Shown here piece by piece: positions 24,510 through 32,294 of a stretch of DNA of 35,393 nucleotides. The stretch comes from Nitrospirota bacterium. Its GTDB lineage: Bacteria > Nitrospirota > Leptospirillia > Leptospirillales > Leptospirillaceae. Location: contig JAKBXW010000010.1 in assembly GCA_021840555.1 (NCBI GenBank), positions 1 to 35,393 of the forward strand, read 5' to 3'. Position 1 is the stretch's first letter. Every line of letters starts with the position of its first letter. The notes beneath the pieces are model-generated. The model was not told where the DNA came from, ran no database searches, and saw nothing but the letters and a program-made list of their open reading frames with translations. The position numbers were made by a program, and so were the translations under genes.

Positions 24510-24647
24510 GAACAAAAACTCCTCGGGTCTTCCTGGCTTTGCCGAATCCTTAAGCGGAACCGGTAAAAACATCTTTTAATTTTACTTCATGAGACCAGCT
24601 TGGGGCAAGGATCTCCGCGGACCCTCAAGAGAGAAGAAATTCCCTTC

Positions 24648-25454
24648 CTACAGGTTTCTGACATCGGCCCAAAGGGCGATTCCATCTGGACAGGCCTCCC
24701 GGTCGAGCCAGAACTCGGAGGGATGCATCCTCATTCCCGCTTCCCGCAGGACCCATTGGGTCGGCAGATCGCCTGAAGGATCGATTACCCTGGCCAGAAT
24801 GTCGTGTTTTTCCTTGCCTGTCACAAGAAAGATCCGCGTTCCGGCTTCGGCCAGAGTCCGGTATGACATGGTGATGCGGGCGACTCTGCCGGGAGTCTCT
24901 GGCACTGCAATGACCAAACGGTGGCGGTCATCTTCCGGAGAGCTTCCCGGAAAAAGGCTGGCCGTATGTCCGTCGGGTCCGACGCCGAGAAGGGCGATGT
25001 CGAGCGCCGGAGGATGGGGAAGGGGATTTCCCAGATTCTCCGAAAGAAGTTTTTCATACCGCAGGGCTTCCCGGTCGTGGTGTGGGGATTCTCCATGGAT
25101 CCTGAAGATGGTTTTTTCAGGAATCAAGCCGGGAAGGAAAAGATTTTCACGGGCCATTCTGTAGTTGCTTTGATCGCTTTCCGGCGGGACGCATCGTTCG
25201 TCGGAGAAAAACCAGTGGATCCTGGACCTTGCTTCCCCGGTCCAGGAGGCGATTTTTCTTCCAAGCGCCCTGAATAAAGGAATCGGAGTGCTGCCGCCCG
25301 ACAGACCGACCGACACGATGCGCTTCTTTTCGAGAAGTCCGGAGATCCTTTGCAGAAAGGTCTCCGAGCCCTTCTCGGCCCACTCGGAAAGGGAGGGATA
25401 GACGAAAACGACAGGCGGCGTGGGGCCTTCTTCAAGATCCGTGAGTCGGGTCAT
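24648..25454 (-). CDS. pgl: 6-phosphogluconolactonase
   Basis: The 268-residue enzyme hydrolyses 6-phosphogluconolactone to 6-phosphogluconate in the oxidative pentose phosphate pathway. The SIS-related sugar-isomerase fold shows VGLSGGSTPIPLFRAL, then HWFFSDERCVPPESDQSNYRM shortened here to its key DERCVPP and SNYRM parts, then LLGVGPDGHTASLFPGS. All are diagnostic of Pgl. The start at 25454 follows AAGGAGA and overlaps the glk stop as ATGA, so glk and pgl are translationally coupled. No zwf or gnd is in the window. Confidence 0.94.
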   Translation of the reverse strand: MTRLTDLEEGPTPPVVFVYPSLSEWAEKGSETFLQRISGLLEKKRIVSVGLSGGSTPIPLFRALGRKIASWTGEARSRIHWFFSDERCVPPESDQSNYRMARENLFLPGLIPEKTIFRIHGESPHHDREALRYEKLLSENLGNPLPHPPALDIALLGVGPDGHTASLFPGSSPEDDRHRLVIAVPETPGRVARITMSYRTLAEAGTRIFLVTGKEKHDILARVIDPSGDLPTQWVLREAGMRMHPSEFWLDREACPDGIALWADVRNL

Positions 25455-26545
25455 CGTGTCTCTCCTTGGCTTGTTTTGTCCAGAAATCTTTGCACGGCCA
25501 GTTGCCAGGCTCCCATGAGACCGATTTCTGGGTTGTCGACGATATGGACGGGTATCTCTGAAAGGATCTTCCGGTATCTCCCCTTGTTCACGAAATTCTC
25601 CATGAAGGAAGAGCGTATAAGGTATGACTGGATCTTTCCGGGAATTCCCCCGGCCAGGTAGACGCCCCCGGTGGCAAGCGACTTGAGGGCAAAGTTTCCG
25701 GCCTCCTGTCCCAGGAACCGGCAAAAATTTTCAAGAATCATGGTGCAGAGAGGATCATGTCGCGAGATTGCGGCGTGGGTGACGGCCGCTGGAATTTCTT
25801 CCTCATGCAGGGAGGGGTCCAGGGGGAGGGCCTCCGCCGGCTGACCCTGGGTATGAAAATGATAGAGGTTGGCGATTCCCTGTCCGGAAACCACGCGTTC
25901 GACACTGGCGTGGCCGAAACGGGACCAAAGATAGGTGAGTAATGGAATGTCGGATGGTGATACTGGGGCCCAGTCCGAATGTCCTCCTTCCGTCGGAATG
26001 ACGACAGGGCCTTTTTCTCCGGGAACAAGGATCGACTCTCCGAGCCCGGTTCCGGGAGCAACGACGACCCGGGTCCCCCGGTGGTCCGGCTGACCGGCGT
26101 TGAGGGCAAATGTTTCTTTTGGATCGAGACAGGTTGTTCCCCATGCCGTTGCGACAAGATCGTTGACCAGCACGACATCCTTGTCGGATAGCCTGAGAAG
26201 GCGCCCCAGCGCGTCCGTTTCGACGACCCACGGGAGGTTTGTCGTCTGGCATCGGCCCTTCACGACGGGTCCGGCGATACCAAAGGCCGCCCCTGCGATC
26301 AGGAAGCTTTTGGAATAGCCGGATCGGGCCTCCTGGAGAAAGGTCTCCAGGACCTTTTCCAGGGATTCGAAGTTGCGGGAAGGGTATTCCTTCTTGAAAG
26401 CGGCCGGAGTCTCATGAGCATTTTTGATGTCGGCGGGTGCGTAAAAGAGAGCGAGAAGCGTTTTGGTCCCGCCAATATCGCCGGCAAGGATCAAAGGACG
26501 ATGAACGGCGATGTTCTGGGGATCGATGGGGGAAGGGTTTGCCAC
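25451..26545 (-). CDS. glk: Glucokinase (E. coli Glk type)
   Basis: The 364-residue enzyme phosphorylates glucose to glucose-6-phosphate with ATP. Motifs in order: LAGDIGGTKTLLALF near 19-33 (phosphate 1), VNDLVATAWG, APGTGLGESIL (phosphate 2), PTEGGHSDWAP, ERVVSGQGIANLYHF, and GGVYLAGGIPGKI near 310 (adenosine). This is the Glk Pfam family rather than ROK. The start is GTG 26545, preceded by AAAGGAAG; the frame is open further upstream but without a good ribosome-binding site. Coupling with pgl routes glucose, perhaps from stored glycogen, into the pentose phosphate pathway (inference). Confidence 0.93.
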   Translation of the reverse strand: MANPSPIDPQNIAVHRPLILAGDIGGTKTLLALFYAPADIKNAHETPAAFKKEYPSRNFESLEKVLETFLQEARSGYSKSFLIAGAAFGIAGPVVKGRCQTTNLPWVVETDALGRLLRLSDKDVVLVNDLVATAWGTTCLDPKETFALNAGQPDHRGTRVVVAPGTGLGESILVPGEKGPVVIPTEGGHSDWAPVSPSDIPLLTYLWSRFGHASVERVVSGQGIANLYHFHTQGQPAEALPLDPSLHEEEIPAAVTHAAISRHDPLCTMILENFCRFLGQEAGNFALKSLATGGVYLAGGIPGKIQSYLIRSSFMENFVNKGRYRKILSEIPVHIVDNPEIGLMGAWQLAVQRFLDKTSQGETR

Positions 26546-26619
26546 GGCGCTTCCTTTCTCCCGTCTCCGGGGATCCTGGGTCAGTTCGATGAAGCAGATG
26601 TGACTTGAGGCCGATTTTC

Positions 26620-26649
26620 TTGACAGAAACTGAATCGGGTCTTTATGAT
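26620..26649 (+). promoter_or_regulatory. Promoter for hpnH
   Basis: TTGACA (26620-26625, perfect) and TATGAT (26644-26649, 5 of 6) are 18 nt apart. The predicted leader to hpnH is about 90 nt. Its -10 lies inside a 14-bp palindrome (26642-26655) that also provides the -10 of the opposite promoter. Confidence 0.65.
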
Positions 26650-26676
26650 CATAAAATGTTGCGGCAATATTGTCAT
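26648..26676 (-). promoter_or_regulatory. Promoter for glk, sharing the palindromic -10 region
   Basis: On the minus strand, ATGACA (26676-26671, 5 of 6) and TATGAT (26653-26648, 5 of 6) are separated by exactly 17 nt. The predicted start is near 26641, giving a leader of about 95 nt to the glk GTG. The -10 overlaps that of the hpnH promoter, so the two should exclude each other. Confidence 0.55.
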
Positions 26677-26746
26677 CTCTCTCCGCCCCGTTCGCAACCA
26701 TATGGAACTATGCCGTGCTCCCATCTGAATGAAAGGCACCACTCCC

Positions 26747-27763
26747 ATGGCGATCCCTCTTCAGCAAGCCCTGAAAGTCGGGGCATATGTGATGCAGAAA
26801 AAATGGAAAAAGGAAGACAAATTCCCCCTTGTTCTGATGCTCGAGCCCCTCTTCAGATGCAATCTTGAGTGTGCCGGATGCGGAAAGATCCAGTATCCTG
26901 AGGAAATCCTCCGCAAAAGGCTTTCGCCCGCAGAGTGTTTCCAGGCCGTCGAGGAGTGTGGCGCCCCGGTGGTCACGATCGCCGGAGGAGAGCCGCTCAT
27001 TCATCCCGAGATTGCCGAAATTGTCGAGGGAATGATCAGGCGCAAGAAGTTCGTCTACTTGTGCTCGAACGGAATTCTTCTCGAAAAATACATGGACCGC
27101 TTTTCTCCCTCACCTTACCTGACCTTCAGCATTCATCTCGACGGTCTTCGGGAAATGCACGATCGCCTCGTATGCCGGGATGGGGTTTTCGATACCGCCG
27201 TGCGGGCAATTCGCGCTGCGACGGTTCGGGGTTTCCGCGTGACCACGAACACGACGGTATTCGAAGGAGAAGACCCGGCAGAGATCCGAAAGTTTTTTGA
27301 CTTCGTGAAAGAGCTGGGAGTTAACGGGATGATGATTTCCCCCGGTTACTCCTATGACTGGGCTCCCGACCAGGAGCATTTTCTCAAGAAAGACCGGACC
27401 CGGAATCTTTTCAGAATGATACTTGCCGATCGAGCAGGCAAAGGGTGGAACTTCAACCACAGTCCCTTTTATCTGGATTTTCTTGAGGGACAGAGGGACT
27501 ATGACTGTACTCCATGGGGGAGTCCTAATTTTTCAGTTCTCGGATGGCAGCGTCCCTGCTATCTGTTGAATGAAGGGTACGCATCCTCCTACAAAGAACT
27601 CATTGAGGGGACGGACTGGAGCAAGTACGGTCCCTCTTCGGGCCATGAAAAATGCCGGGATTGCATGGTCCATTGTGGTTTCGAACCTTCTGCGGTGGGG
27701 GACGCCACTTCTTCGATCAGGAACACCATTCGTTCCATTTCGAGCCTTCTTCCCGCCGGCTGA
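26747..27763 (+). CDS. hpnH: Adenosyl-hopene transferase HpnH (radical SAM)
   Basis: The 338-residue radical SAM enzyme couples the 5'-deoxyadenosyl group to diploptene, the first step in making C35 bacteriohopanepolyols. The opening [16 protein letters not shown] and [20 protein letters not shown] match HpnH closely; the cluster cysteines are Cys38, Cys42 and Cys45 (CxxxCxxC). [39 protein letters not shown] and the C-terminal [14 protein letters not shown] cysteines follow. The start at 26747 matches the family N-terminus and has GAAAGG 10 nt upstream; an ATG six codons earlier has none. It is separated from other hopanoid genes, at least within this window. Confidence 0.94.
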   Translation: MAIPLQQALKVGAYVMQKKWKKEDKFPLVLMLEPLFRCNLECAGCGKIQYPEEILRKRLSPAECFQAVEECGAPVVTIAGGEPLIHPEIAEIVEGMIRRKKFVYLCSNGILLEKYMDRFSPSPYLTFSIHLDGLREMHDRLVCRDGVFDTAVRAIRAATVRGFRVTTNTTVFEGEDPAEIRKFFDFVKELGVNGMMISPGYSYDWAPDQEHFLKKDRTRNLFRMILADRAGKGWNFNHSPFYLDFLEGQRDYDCTPWGSPNFSVLGWQRPCYLLNEGYASSYKELIEGTDWSKYGPSSGHEKCRDCMVHCGFEPSAVGDATSSIRNTIRSISSLLPAG

Positions 27764-27782
27764 CCGCGGAAGAGAAATCCGG

Positions 27783-28457
27783 ATGTCGACCTATGTCGTA
27801 GGTGATCTGCATGGACAGATTTCCCTGCTGATTGCACTTCTGGACAAGGTTTCATTCGATAAGAAACGGGATCGCCTGATTGCGGTGGGGGATGTTCTCG
27901 ACCGGGGTTCCCGGGTGGGCGACCTTCTTAATTTTCTGTATGAGGCGGCAGGAGCTGGCTGGTTTCAGTCCGTGAAAGGCAACCATGAGGAGTCCTTTCT
28001 CCGTTTCCGCTCCGGTGAATGTCTCTCCTGGTACACATCTCCCGCTTTCGGTGGAGAGACCACTCTCGCCTTCTTTGCCAAAATGGGGGAAAATTACGCC
28101 AGAACGATGGAGGAGTGGATTTCCTCCTGGCCCCTGGCATGGTCGGACGAAAATGCCATTGTCGTCCATGGAAGCCTTCCGCCTGTATCCGGAACAAGTC
28201 TCGGAGATCTCGATCTTTGCGAAACGAGGATGGCCGGAGACGCGGGTGGCCATGAATGTCTGGAACTCCGGCCACCAAATCTTTACCCGTCCTGGGATGG
28301 TCGACTTGTTGTTTCCGGTCATACCATCGTCCGAAAGGCCGGTTTTAGGAAGGACGGGATCGCCATGGTCGATACGGGAGCTTACCGGACCGGGATTTTG
28401 TCGGCTTTTTGCCTTGAGTCCGGCCAGTTTCACAGGGTCTCCGGTATCCCGGAGTAA
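27783..28457 (+). CDS. PPP-family metallophosphoesterase (Ser/Thr phosphatase or Ap4A hydrolase-like)
   Basis: The 224-residue protein carries the full PPP metal set: GDLHGQ (7-12), GDVLDRG (36-42), GNHEE (66-70), VVHGSLPP and a late VSGHTIV. This places it with bacterial protein phosphatases of the PrpA/PrpB kind and symmetric Ap4A hydrolases (ApaH); the short length favours the former, but substrate cannot be assigned. The start at 27783 follows GGAAGAG, 19 nt after the hpnH stop, so the two are probably one operon. It converges on the hemY-type gene with an 8-nt gap. Confidence 0.86.
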   Translation: MSTYVVGDLHGQISLLIALLDKVSFDKKRDRLIAVGDVLDRGSRVGDLLNFLYEAAGAGWFQSVKGNHEESFLRFRSGECLSWYTSPAFGGETTLAFFAKMGENYARTMEEWISSWPLAWSDENAIVVHGSLPPVSGTSLGDLDLCETRMAGDAGGHECLELRPPNLYPSWDGRLVVSGHTIVRKAGFRKDGIAMVDTGAYRTGILSAFCLESGQFHRVSGIPE

Positions 28458-28465
28458 TATCGGGT

Positions 28466-29860
28466 TCAGTCCCGTGGCGCAAAGGAGAGAATTTTTTTTG
28501 CGGCATCGATTCCCGATGTGAAGCTTTGGGAGACTGAGACTCCCGATAAATAGGATCCTGCCAGATGGATACCTTCCGGGAGCGCATCCATGATCCTTTC
28601 AATCCGACTCCGATGTCCGAGGGTGTACTGCGGAATCGCTCCCTCCCACCGCTGAATGCGGAGAAAGTCCGGTTTTCCCTTGGTCCCCAAAATCGACTCC
28701 ACTTCTCTTCCGACGATGTCGATCAGCTCTTCATCGAAGGTGAAGGCCAGTTTCGGATTCGGCATTCCACCAGCGAATACCGTCAGGAGAACCTGGTTCT
28801 CCGGGGCCCTTCCGGGAAAGAGTGAGGAAGAAAAGAGTATACCCAGGATTTTTCTTCGCTCCTTTGTCGGGACAAGCAATCCGAACCCATCCAGAGGATG
28901 GGAGACGTTTTTTCGGGCGAATCCCATGGAGACGACCGCTATCGGGGCATAGGGAATTTCCGACAACGGTCCGCCGGCCTCGGGGCTGATCTCCTGCAGA
29001 AGCTCCGAAGCCTGGGTTGCGCTTCCTGCAAGAACGACATGGCGCGAATGGAGATAGTAGGTTTCGTCTTCAAAAAGAAGGGCTGTTCGGAATCCGTTTG
29101 GAGTTCGCGTACACCCGATGACGTCGGCATTTGTTCCCGCATCGGTGCCCAGAAAATCTCCGAAGGCTTTCGGAAGGCGGCCCATCCCCTCCGAAAAGGA
29201 AAAGATCGATCGGGTCAAGGGTGCGGGCGAAGGCTTGGGAGCCCACTGCATCGCCAGTGCTCCCCTGATAATCGATCCATACCGGTCTTCCATGTCAGTC
29301 AGCTTTGGAAAGGTGTCTCCCATGGAAAGAATCTCGGGGCTGGACGCATAGACGCCCTTCACGAAAGGATCGATGATCCAGTCGAGAAACTCCGGTCCGA
29401 ATCGCCGTTCCACGAACTGAGCGACTGTCTCTTCGGGGGGATCTGCGGGATCATCCGGTTCATAGGAGGGGACGAATGGCTCTTTGAGAACCCTGAGTTT
29501 TCCCCGGAGGGAGAGGACCGGTGTCGTGATACCCTCCAGGATCGATGCAGGAAGAGGGACAGGCTTTCCGCCCTTGAGAATGAACCTCCGCTTTCCTGTC
29601 AGACCGGCTTGAACGCTCTCTTTTTCAAGGCCGAGCTTTTTGATGTAGTCGAGCAATGGGTCTTCGGAGCGCAAAAATAGGCTGTTGGGACCCGTTTCGA
29701 TCCGGTAGCCGTCTTCACAGAGTGTTCTTATGACGCCACCAAGGTGGTCGTTTCTTTCCACCAGGCGGATGGACCGGCCGTTTTCCTTGAGGTGGACCGC
29801 GCAGGCGAGTCCCGCGATTCCTCCCCCTACGATAAGTGTTTCTATATCGTTATCCGACAC
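28466..29860 (-). CDS. hemY: Protoporphyrinogen oxidase (HemY/HemG-type, oxygen-dependent family)
   Basis: The 464-residue FAD enzyme oxidises protoporphyrinogen IX (or coproporphyrinogen III) in haem synthesis. The FAD motif is TLIVGGGIAGLACAVHL near 8-24, followed by ERNDHLGGVIRT. ETGPNSLF, FVERRFGPEFLDWIIDPFVKG shown here by its FGPEFLDWI core, and LAGSYLSGVSVSQSFTSGI at the C-terminus are family hallmarks. Whether it uses the protoporphyrin or coproporphyrin route cannot be told from sequence. The start is GTG 29860 with GGAG 6 nt upstream; a GTG four codons earlier is possible. No other haem gene is nearby. Confidence 0.9.
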   Translation of the reverse strand: MSDNDIETLIVGGGIAGLACAVHLKENGRSIRLVERNDHLGGVIRTLCEDGYRIETGPNSLFLRSEDPLLDYIKKLGLEKESVQAGLTGKRRFILKGGKPVPLPASILEGITTPVLSLRGKLRVLKEPFVPSYEPDDPADPPEETVAQFVERRFGPEFLDWIIDPFVKGVYASSPEILSMGDTFPKLTDMEDRYGSIIRGALAMQWAPKPSPAPLTRSIFSFSEGMGRLPKAFGDFLGTDAGTNADVIGCTRTPNGFRTALLFEDETYYLHSRHVVLAGSATQASELLQEISPEAGGPLSEIPYAPIAVVSMGFARKNVSHPLDGFGLLVPTKERRKILGILFSSSLFPGRAPENQVLLTVFAGGMPNPKLAFTFDEELIDIVGREVESILGTKGKPDFLRIQRWEGAIPQYTLGHRSRIERIMDALPEGIHLAGSYLSGVSVSQSFTSGIDAAKKILSFAPRD

Positions 29861-29917
29861 TCTGATCTCCACCCGGATCTTGCGTTGATCGACGAGAACA
29901 TTTTTTCGAGCGGGATA

Positions 29918-29946
29918 ACTTTATCCACTTGGAGCCACGAGGTCAA
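29918..29946 (-). promoter_or_regulatory. Promoter for the protoporphyrinogen oxidase gene
   Basis: On the minus strand, TTGACC (29946-29941) and TAAAGT (29923-29918) are 17 nt apart. The predicted leader is about 50 nt. A short perfect palindrome, GGATAA-CT-TTATCC (29913-29926), covers the -10 and could be an operator. Confidence 0.5.
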
Positions 29947-30048
29947 TATTGTTCAGGCCATGAAATCGGGAAAAGAAGTCAATCTTGGGGTTCTTTTTGC
30001 GTTGAAGGAAGCACAAAGGCTCTTCCCGGTCTTTCTCGACCGGAACGA

Positions 30049-30077
30049 AGTGGCAGGTGGTCTGCCGCTCTTTTTTT
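30049..30077 (+). terminator. Intrinsic terminator-like hairpin upstream of tig
   Basis: AGTGGCAG (30049-30056) pairs with CTGCCGCT (30062-30069) to give an 8-bp stem with one G-T pair and a 5-nt loop. It is followed after one base by seven Ts (30071-30077). The polarity fits a plus-strand transcript, yet the nearest upstream plus-strand gene ends at 28457. It may end an unannotated RNA, block read-through, or act as an attenuator of tig. Confidence 0.6.
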
Positions 30078-30099
30078 GGGAACGACAATCCATTACAAT
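30071..30099 (+). promoter_or_regulatory. Weak candidate promoter for tig
   Basis: TACAAT (30094-30099) is a good -10, but the -35 at 17-nt spacing (30071-30076) is only a T-run. The -10 form equals those found before murE and murC. If this is not used, transcription of tig must cross the terminator-like hairpin just upstream. Confidence 0.3.
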
Positions 30100-30195
30100 A
30101 AATAGAATGTGGATCGGGCAGGCCGTGGTCTGCCGCGTCGGGACTGGTGTGTGACTTTCTCCTAAATCTTTTTTGTCAGGAAGGAAAAACTGCTG

Positions 30196-31584
30196 ATGGA
30201 TGTCCAGATAGAGCCCCTTGAGGGAGCGCAACGGAAATTTCGGGTTGTCTTCTCCGACGCGGATGTGAAGTCGAAGGTCGAAAACGAAATTCGCTCTACG
30301 GTCAAGACGTTGAAGGTTCCCGGCTACAGGGTGGGGCATGTCCCTGCGTCCTATGTGCGATCCCGGCCGCCCTTTCTGGCGTCGATTCATGAATCGGTCA
30401 CGGATTCTCTGCGTCAGGCCGCGATAGATGCCCTGGTCAATTATGAATCGGGAACTGTCGTCTTCCTTGATCCGGAACCATTCTCCGTTTCCGGAGAGCA
30501 TGAAAAGTCCGGAATTACTGTTTCGGGCACTCTTGAATGCTTCGCACTTCCGGAGGAGTTCATATGTGAGGGAATTTCCCTGTCCCCTGAATCGGTGCCC
30601 ACAGTGACCAGAGAGGAGATCCAGGAGGAGATCGCGTCCCTGTCAAGGCGGGCCGGAACCCAGTTTCGGAAGGACGTTCCGGAGGATTCCCCGATCGAAG
30701 AAGGAGATCTGGTGTCGTTTTCCTTCTCTTTTACCCATCCGGATACGGGACTCCCATATGAGAACAGGCAGACAATCAATGTGGGGGATCCCTCCCATCC
30801 CGAAGCGCTGACCCGTTCGCTGATCGGCCGCAAGGTTGGAGAAGCCTTTTCCGAGCGGCTTCCTTTCAATATCCCCGGTGCGAAAAAAGGGGAGAAGGCC
30901 CGGGTCGAAATACTTGATGCCCAGATCAAAATCGAGAGCCTCAAGCGAATCGAACCGGCCACCCCGGAGGAGCTTCTCAAGGCCTTGACAGCGGGGAAGG
31001 AAAATCATGCCTCAAAGGAATCGATCGAGGAAGTGGTCGAGAAGAGGATCCTCGAGAGAAAGGTTTCGCAAGTGCTGACAAGAAAACTTGAGGAGCTGGT
31101 GCTTGAGGTGCTTTCACGCAACACGATCGCCGTTCCGGAGCGCAGGATCGACCTTGAGGTGGAGCGCATGGTTTCGGCTGGCATGGCCGCGAGCGATATC
31201 GACAAGGAGCAGGTTCGCCGGGATACCCTCTGGTGGTTCATTCTCGACGCCCTTTCAAAGAAGCTGGATGTTCAGCCGGACATGGGTCGTGTCGAACAGG
31301 AATACCTGGCGCTTGTTCGCCAGAGCGGAAATCCAGGGAATGACGAAGTCAAGCGAAGGGAGTTTGTCGAACAGGCCTTCCTTTCCGCCCGCAGAAGACT
31401 GACGGAGGAGATCGTTCTTAAACAGTCGACATTTTCCGGATGGGACGAATTCTTTGGCTCCGAAGGAGTTCTTGCGAAGCTTGGATGGAATGCGTTCGGA
31501 GTTCGCCCAGAACCCCATGACCATTCAGCCCATTCACATCACGATCACGAAGGTCATGACCATCATCACGATCACCAACATTGA
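30196..31584 (+). CDS. tig: Trigger factor with a histidine-rich C-terminal tail
   Basis: The 462-residue ribosome-bound chaperone and peptidyl-prolyl isomerase assists nascent-chain folding. The ribosome-docking signature appears as VPGYRVGHVP at 41-50, with Tyr for the usual Phe and His/Val in place of basic residues. The FKBP-like domain covers roughly 150-240 (EEGDLVSFSF, LIGRKVGEAFSERLPF), followed by the long helical C-terminal chaperone arms. The last 22 residues contain 12 His and 4 Asp, which is not typical of trigger factor and suggests metal binding. AGGAAGGAAAAA precedes the ATG. clpP and clpX follow on the same strand, the classical tig-clpP-clpX order. Confidence 0.92.
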   Translation: MDVQIEPLEGAQRKFRVVFSDADVKSKVENEIRSTVKTLKVPGYRVGHVPASYVRSRPPFLASIHESVTDSLRQAAIDALVNYESGTVVFLDPEPFSVSGEHEKSGITVSGTLECFALPEEFICEGISLSPESVPTVTREEIQEEIASLSRRAGTQFRKDVPEDSPIEEGDLVSFSFSFTHPDTGLPYENRQTINVGDPSHPEALTRSLIGRKVGEAFSERLPFNIPGAKKGEKARVEILDAQIKIESLKRIEPATPEELLKALTAGKENHASKESIEEVVEKRILERKVSQVLTRKLEELVLEVLSRNTIAVPERRIDLEVERMVSAGMAASDIDKEQVRRDTLWWFILDALSKKLDVQPDMGRVEQEYLALVRQSGNPGNDEVKRREFVEQAFLSARRRLTEEIVLKQSTFSGWDEFFGSEGVLAKLGWNAFGVRPEPHDHSAHSHHDHEGHDHHHDHQH

Positions 31585-31660
31585 AATGATCGATATAAAA
31601 ATGTCCATGGATGTATTTGACCCCGGATTCCGATCATAAAGAAAAGAGGGAAGATAACTC

Positions 31661-32266
31661 ATGCTGATACCGATGGTTGTAGAACAGACGAACAGAGGGG
31701 AGAGGGCTTACGATATCTATTCCCGCCTTCTCAAGGACAGGATCATCATTCTTGGAACGGCCATCGATGATAATGTGGCGAATCTGGTAATTGCTCAGAT
31801 GCTTTTTCTTGAATCTGAAGATTCTTCAAAGGATATAAATCTTTACATCAATTCTCCCGGGGGGATAGTAACAGCGGGTCTTGCAATCTATGATACGATT
31901 AAATTTATCAAGCCGGATGTCTCAACCATCTGCATCGGGCAGGCGGCCAGCATGGGAGCTTTTCTTCTTTCGGCAGGGACGAAGGGAAAGAGGTTCGCTC
32001 TCCCCAATGCCCGTATCATGATTCATCAACCGATGGGAGGATTCCAGGGGCAAGCCACAGATATCGAGATTCATGCAAGGGAGATACTGAAGCTCAAGGC
32101 GGATCTCAACAGAATGCTTGCCGACCACTGTGGGCAGCCTATCGAGAAAATTGCCATCGATACGGACCGTGACTATTTCATGTCGTCCCAGGAGGCTAAG
32201 GATTATGGTCTGATCGATTCCGTCATCTCCACCCATCGTCCGGATCAGAAGGCAGGGGCAGTTTAA
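31661..32266 (+). CDS. clpP: ATP-dependent Clp protease proteolytic subunit
   Basis: The 201-residue serine protease forms the tetradecameric barrel that degrades substrates fed by ClpX or ClpA. The catalytic triad is Ser97 (GQAASMGAF), His122 (MIHQPMGG) and Asp171 (DTDRDYFM). [18 protein letters not shown] is the family signature. The N-terminus [10 protein letters not shown] is the normal processed region. GAGGGAAG lies 7-8 nt before the ATG. It is 76 nt after tig and 28 nt before clpX. Confidence 0.97.
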   Translation: MLIPMVVEQTNRGERAYDIYSRLLKDRIIILGTAIDDNVANLVIAQMLFLESEDSSKDINLYINSPGGIVTAGLAIYDTIKFIKPDVSTICIGQAASMGAFLLSAGTKGKRFALPNARIMIHQPMGGFQGQATDIEIHAREILKLKADLNRMLADHCGQPIEKIAIDTDRDYFMSSQEAKDYGLIDSVISTHRPDQKAGAV

Positions 32267-32294
32267 TCAGGAATCTTAAGTTAGTGAGGATGCT

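Larger units (their letters stand above)
29947..30195 (+). other. Gene-free leader region upstream of tig
   Basis: No convincing gene is present between the oxidase start (29860) and tig (30196). The sequence holds the oxidase promoter at its left end. It then has a hairpin CCGGTC/GACCGG (30026-30031 and 30038-30043), a terminator-like hairpin with T-run (30049-30077), a possible -10 TACAAT (30094-30099), and the AAGGAAAAA ribosome-binding site of tig near 30181. A weak open frame from about 29960 runs through the terminator and matches nothing recognised. Confidence 0.55.

Noticed and set aside
29744-30154. A plus-strand frame of 136 codons between the oxidase gene and tig
   Set aside because: Its first third is antisense to the oxidase gene, it runs through a terminator-like hairpin and a T-run, and the protein resembles nothing.
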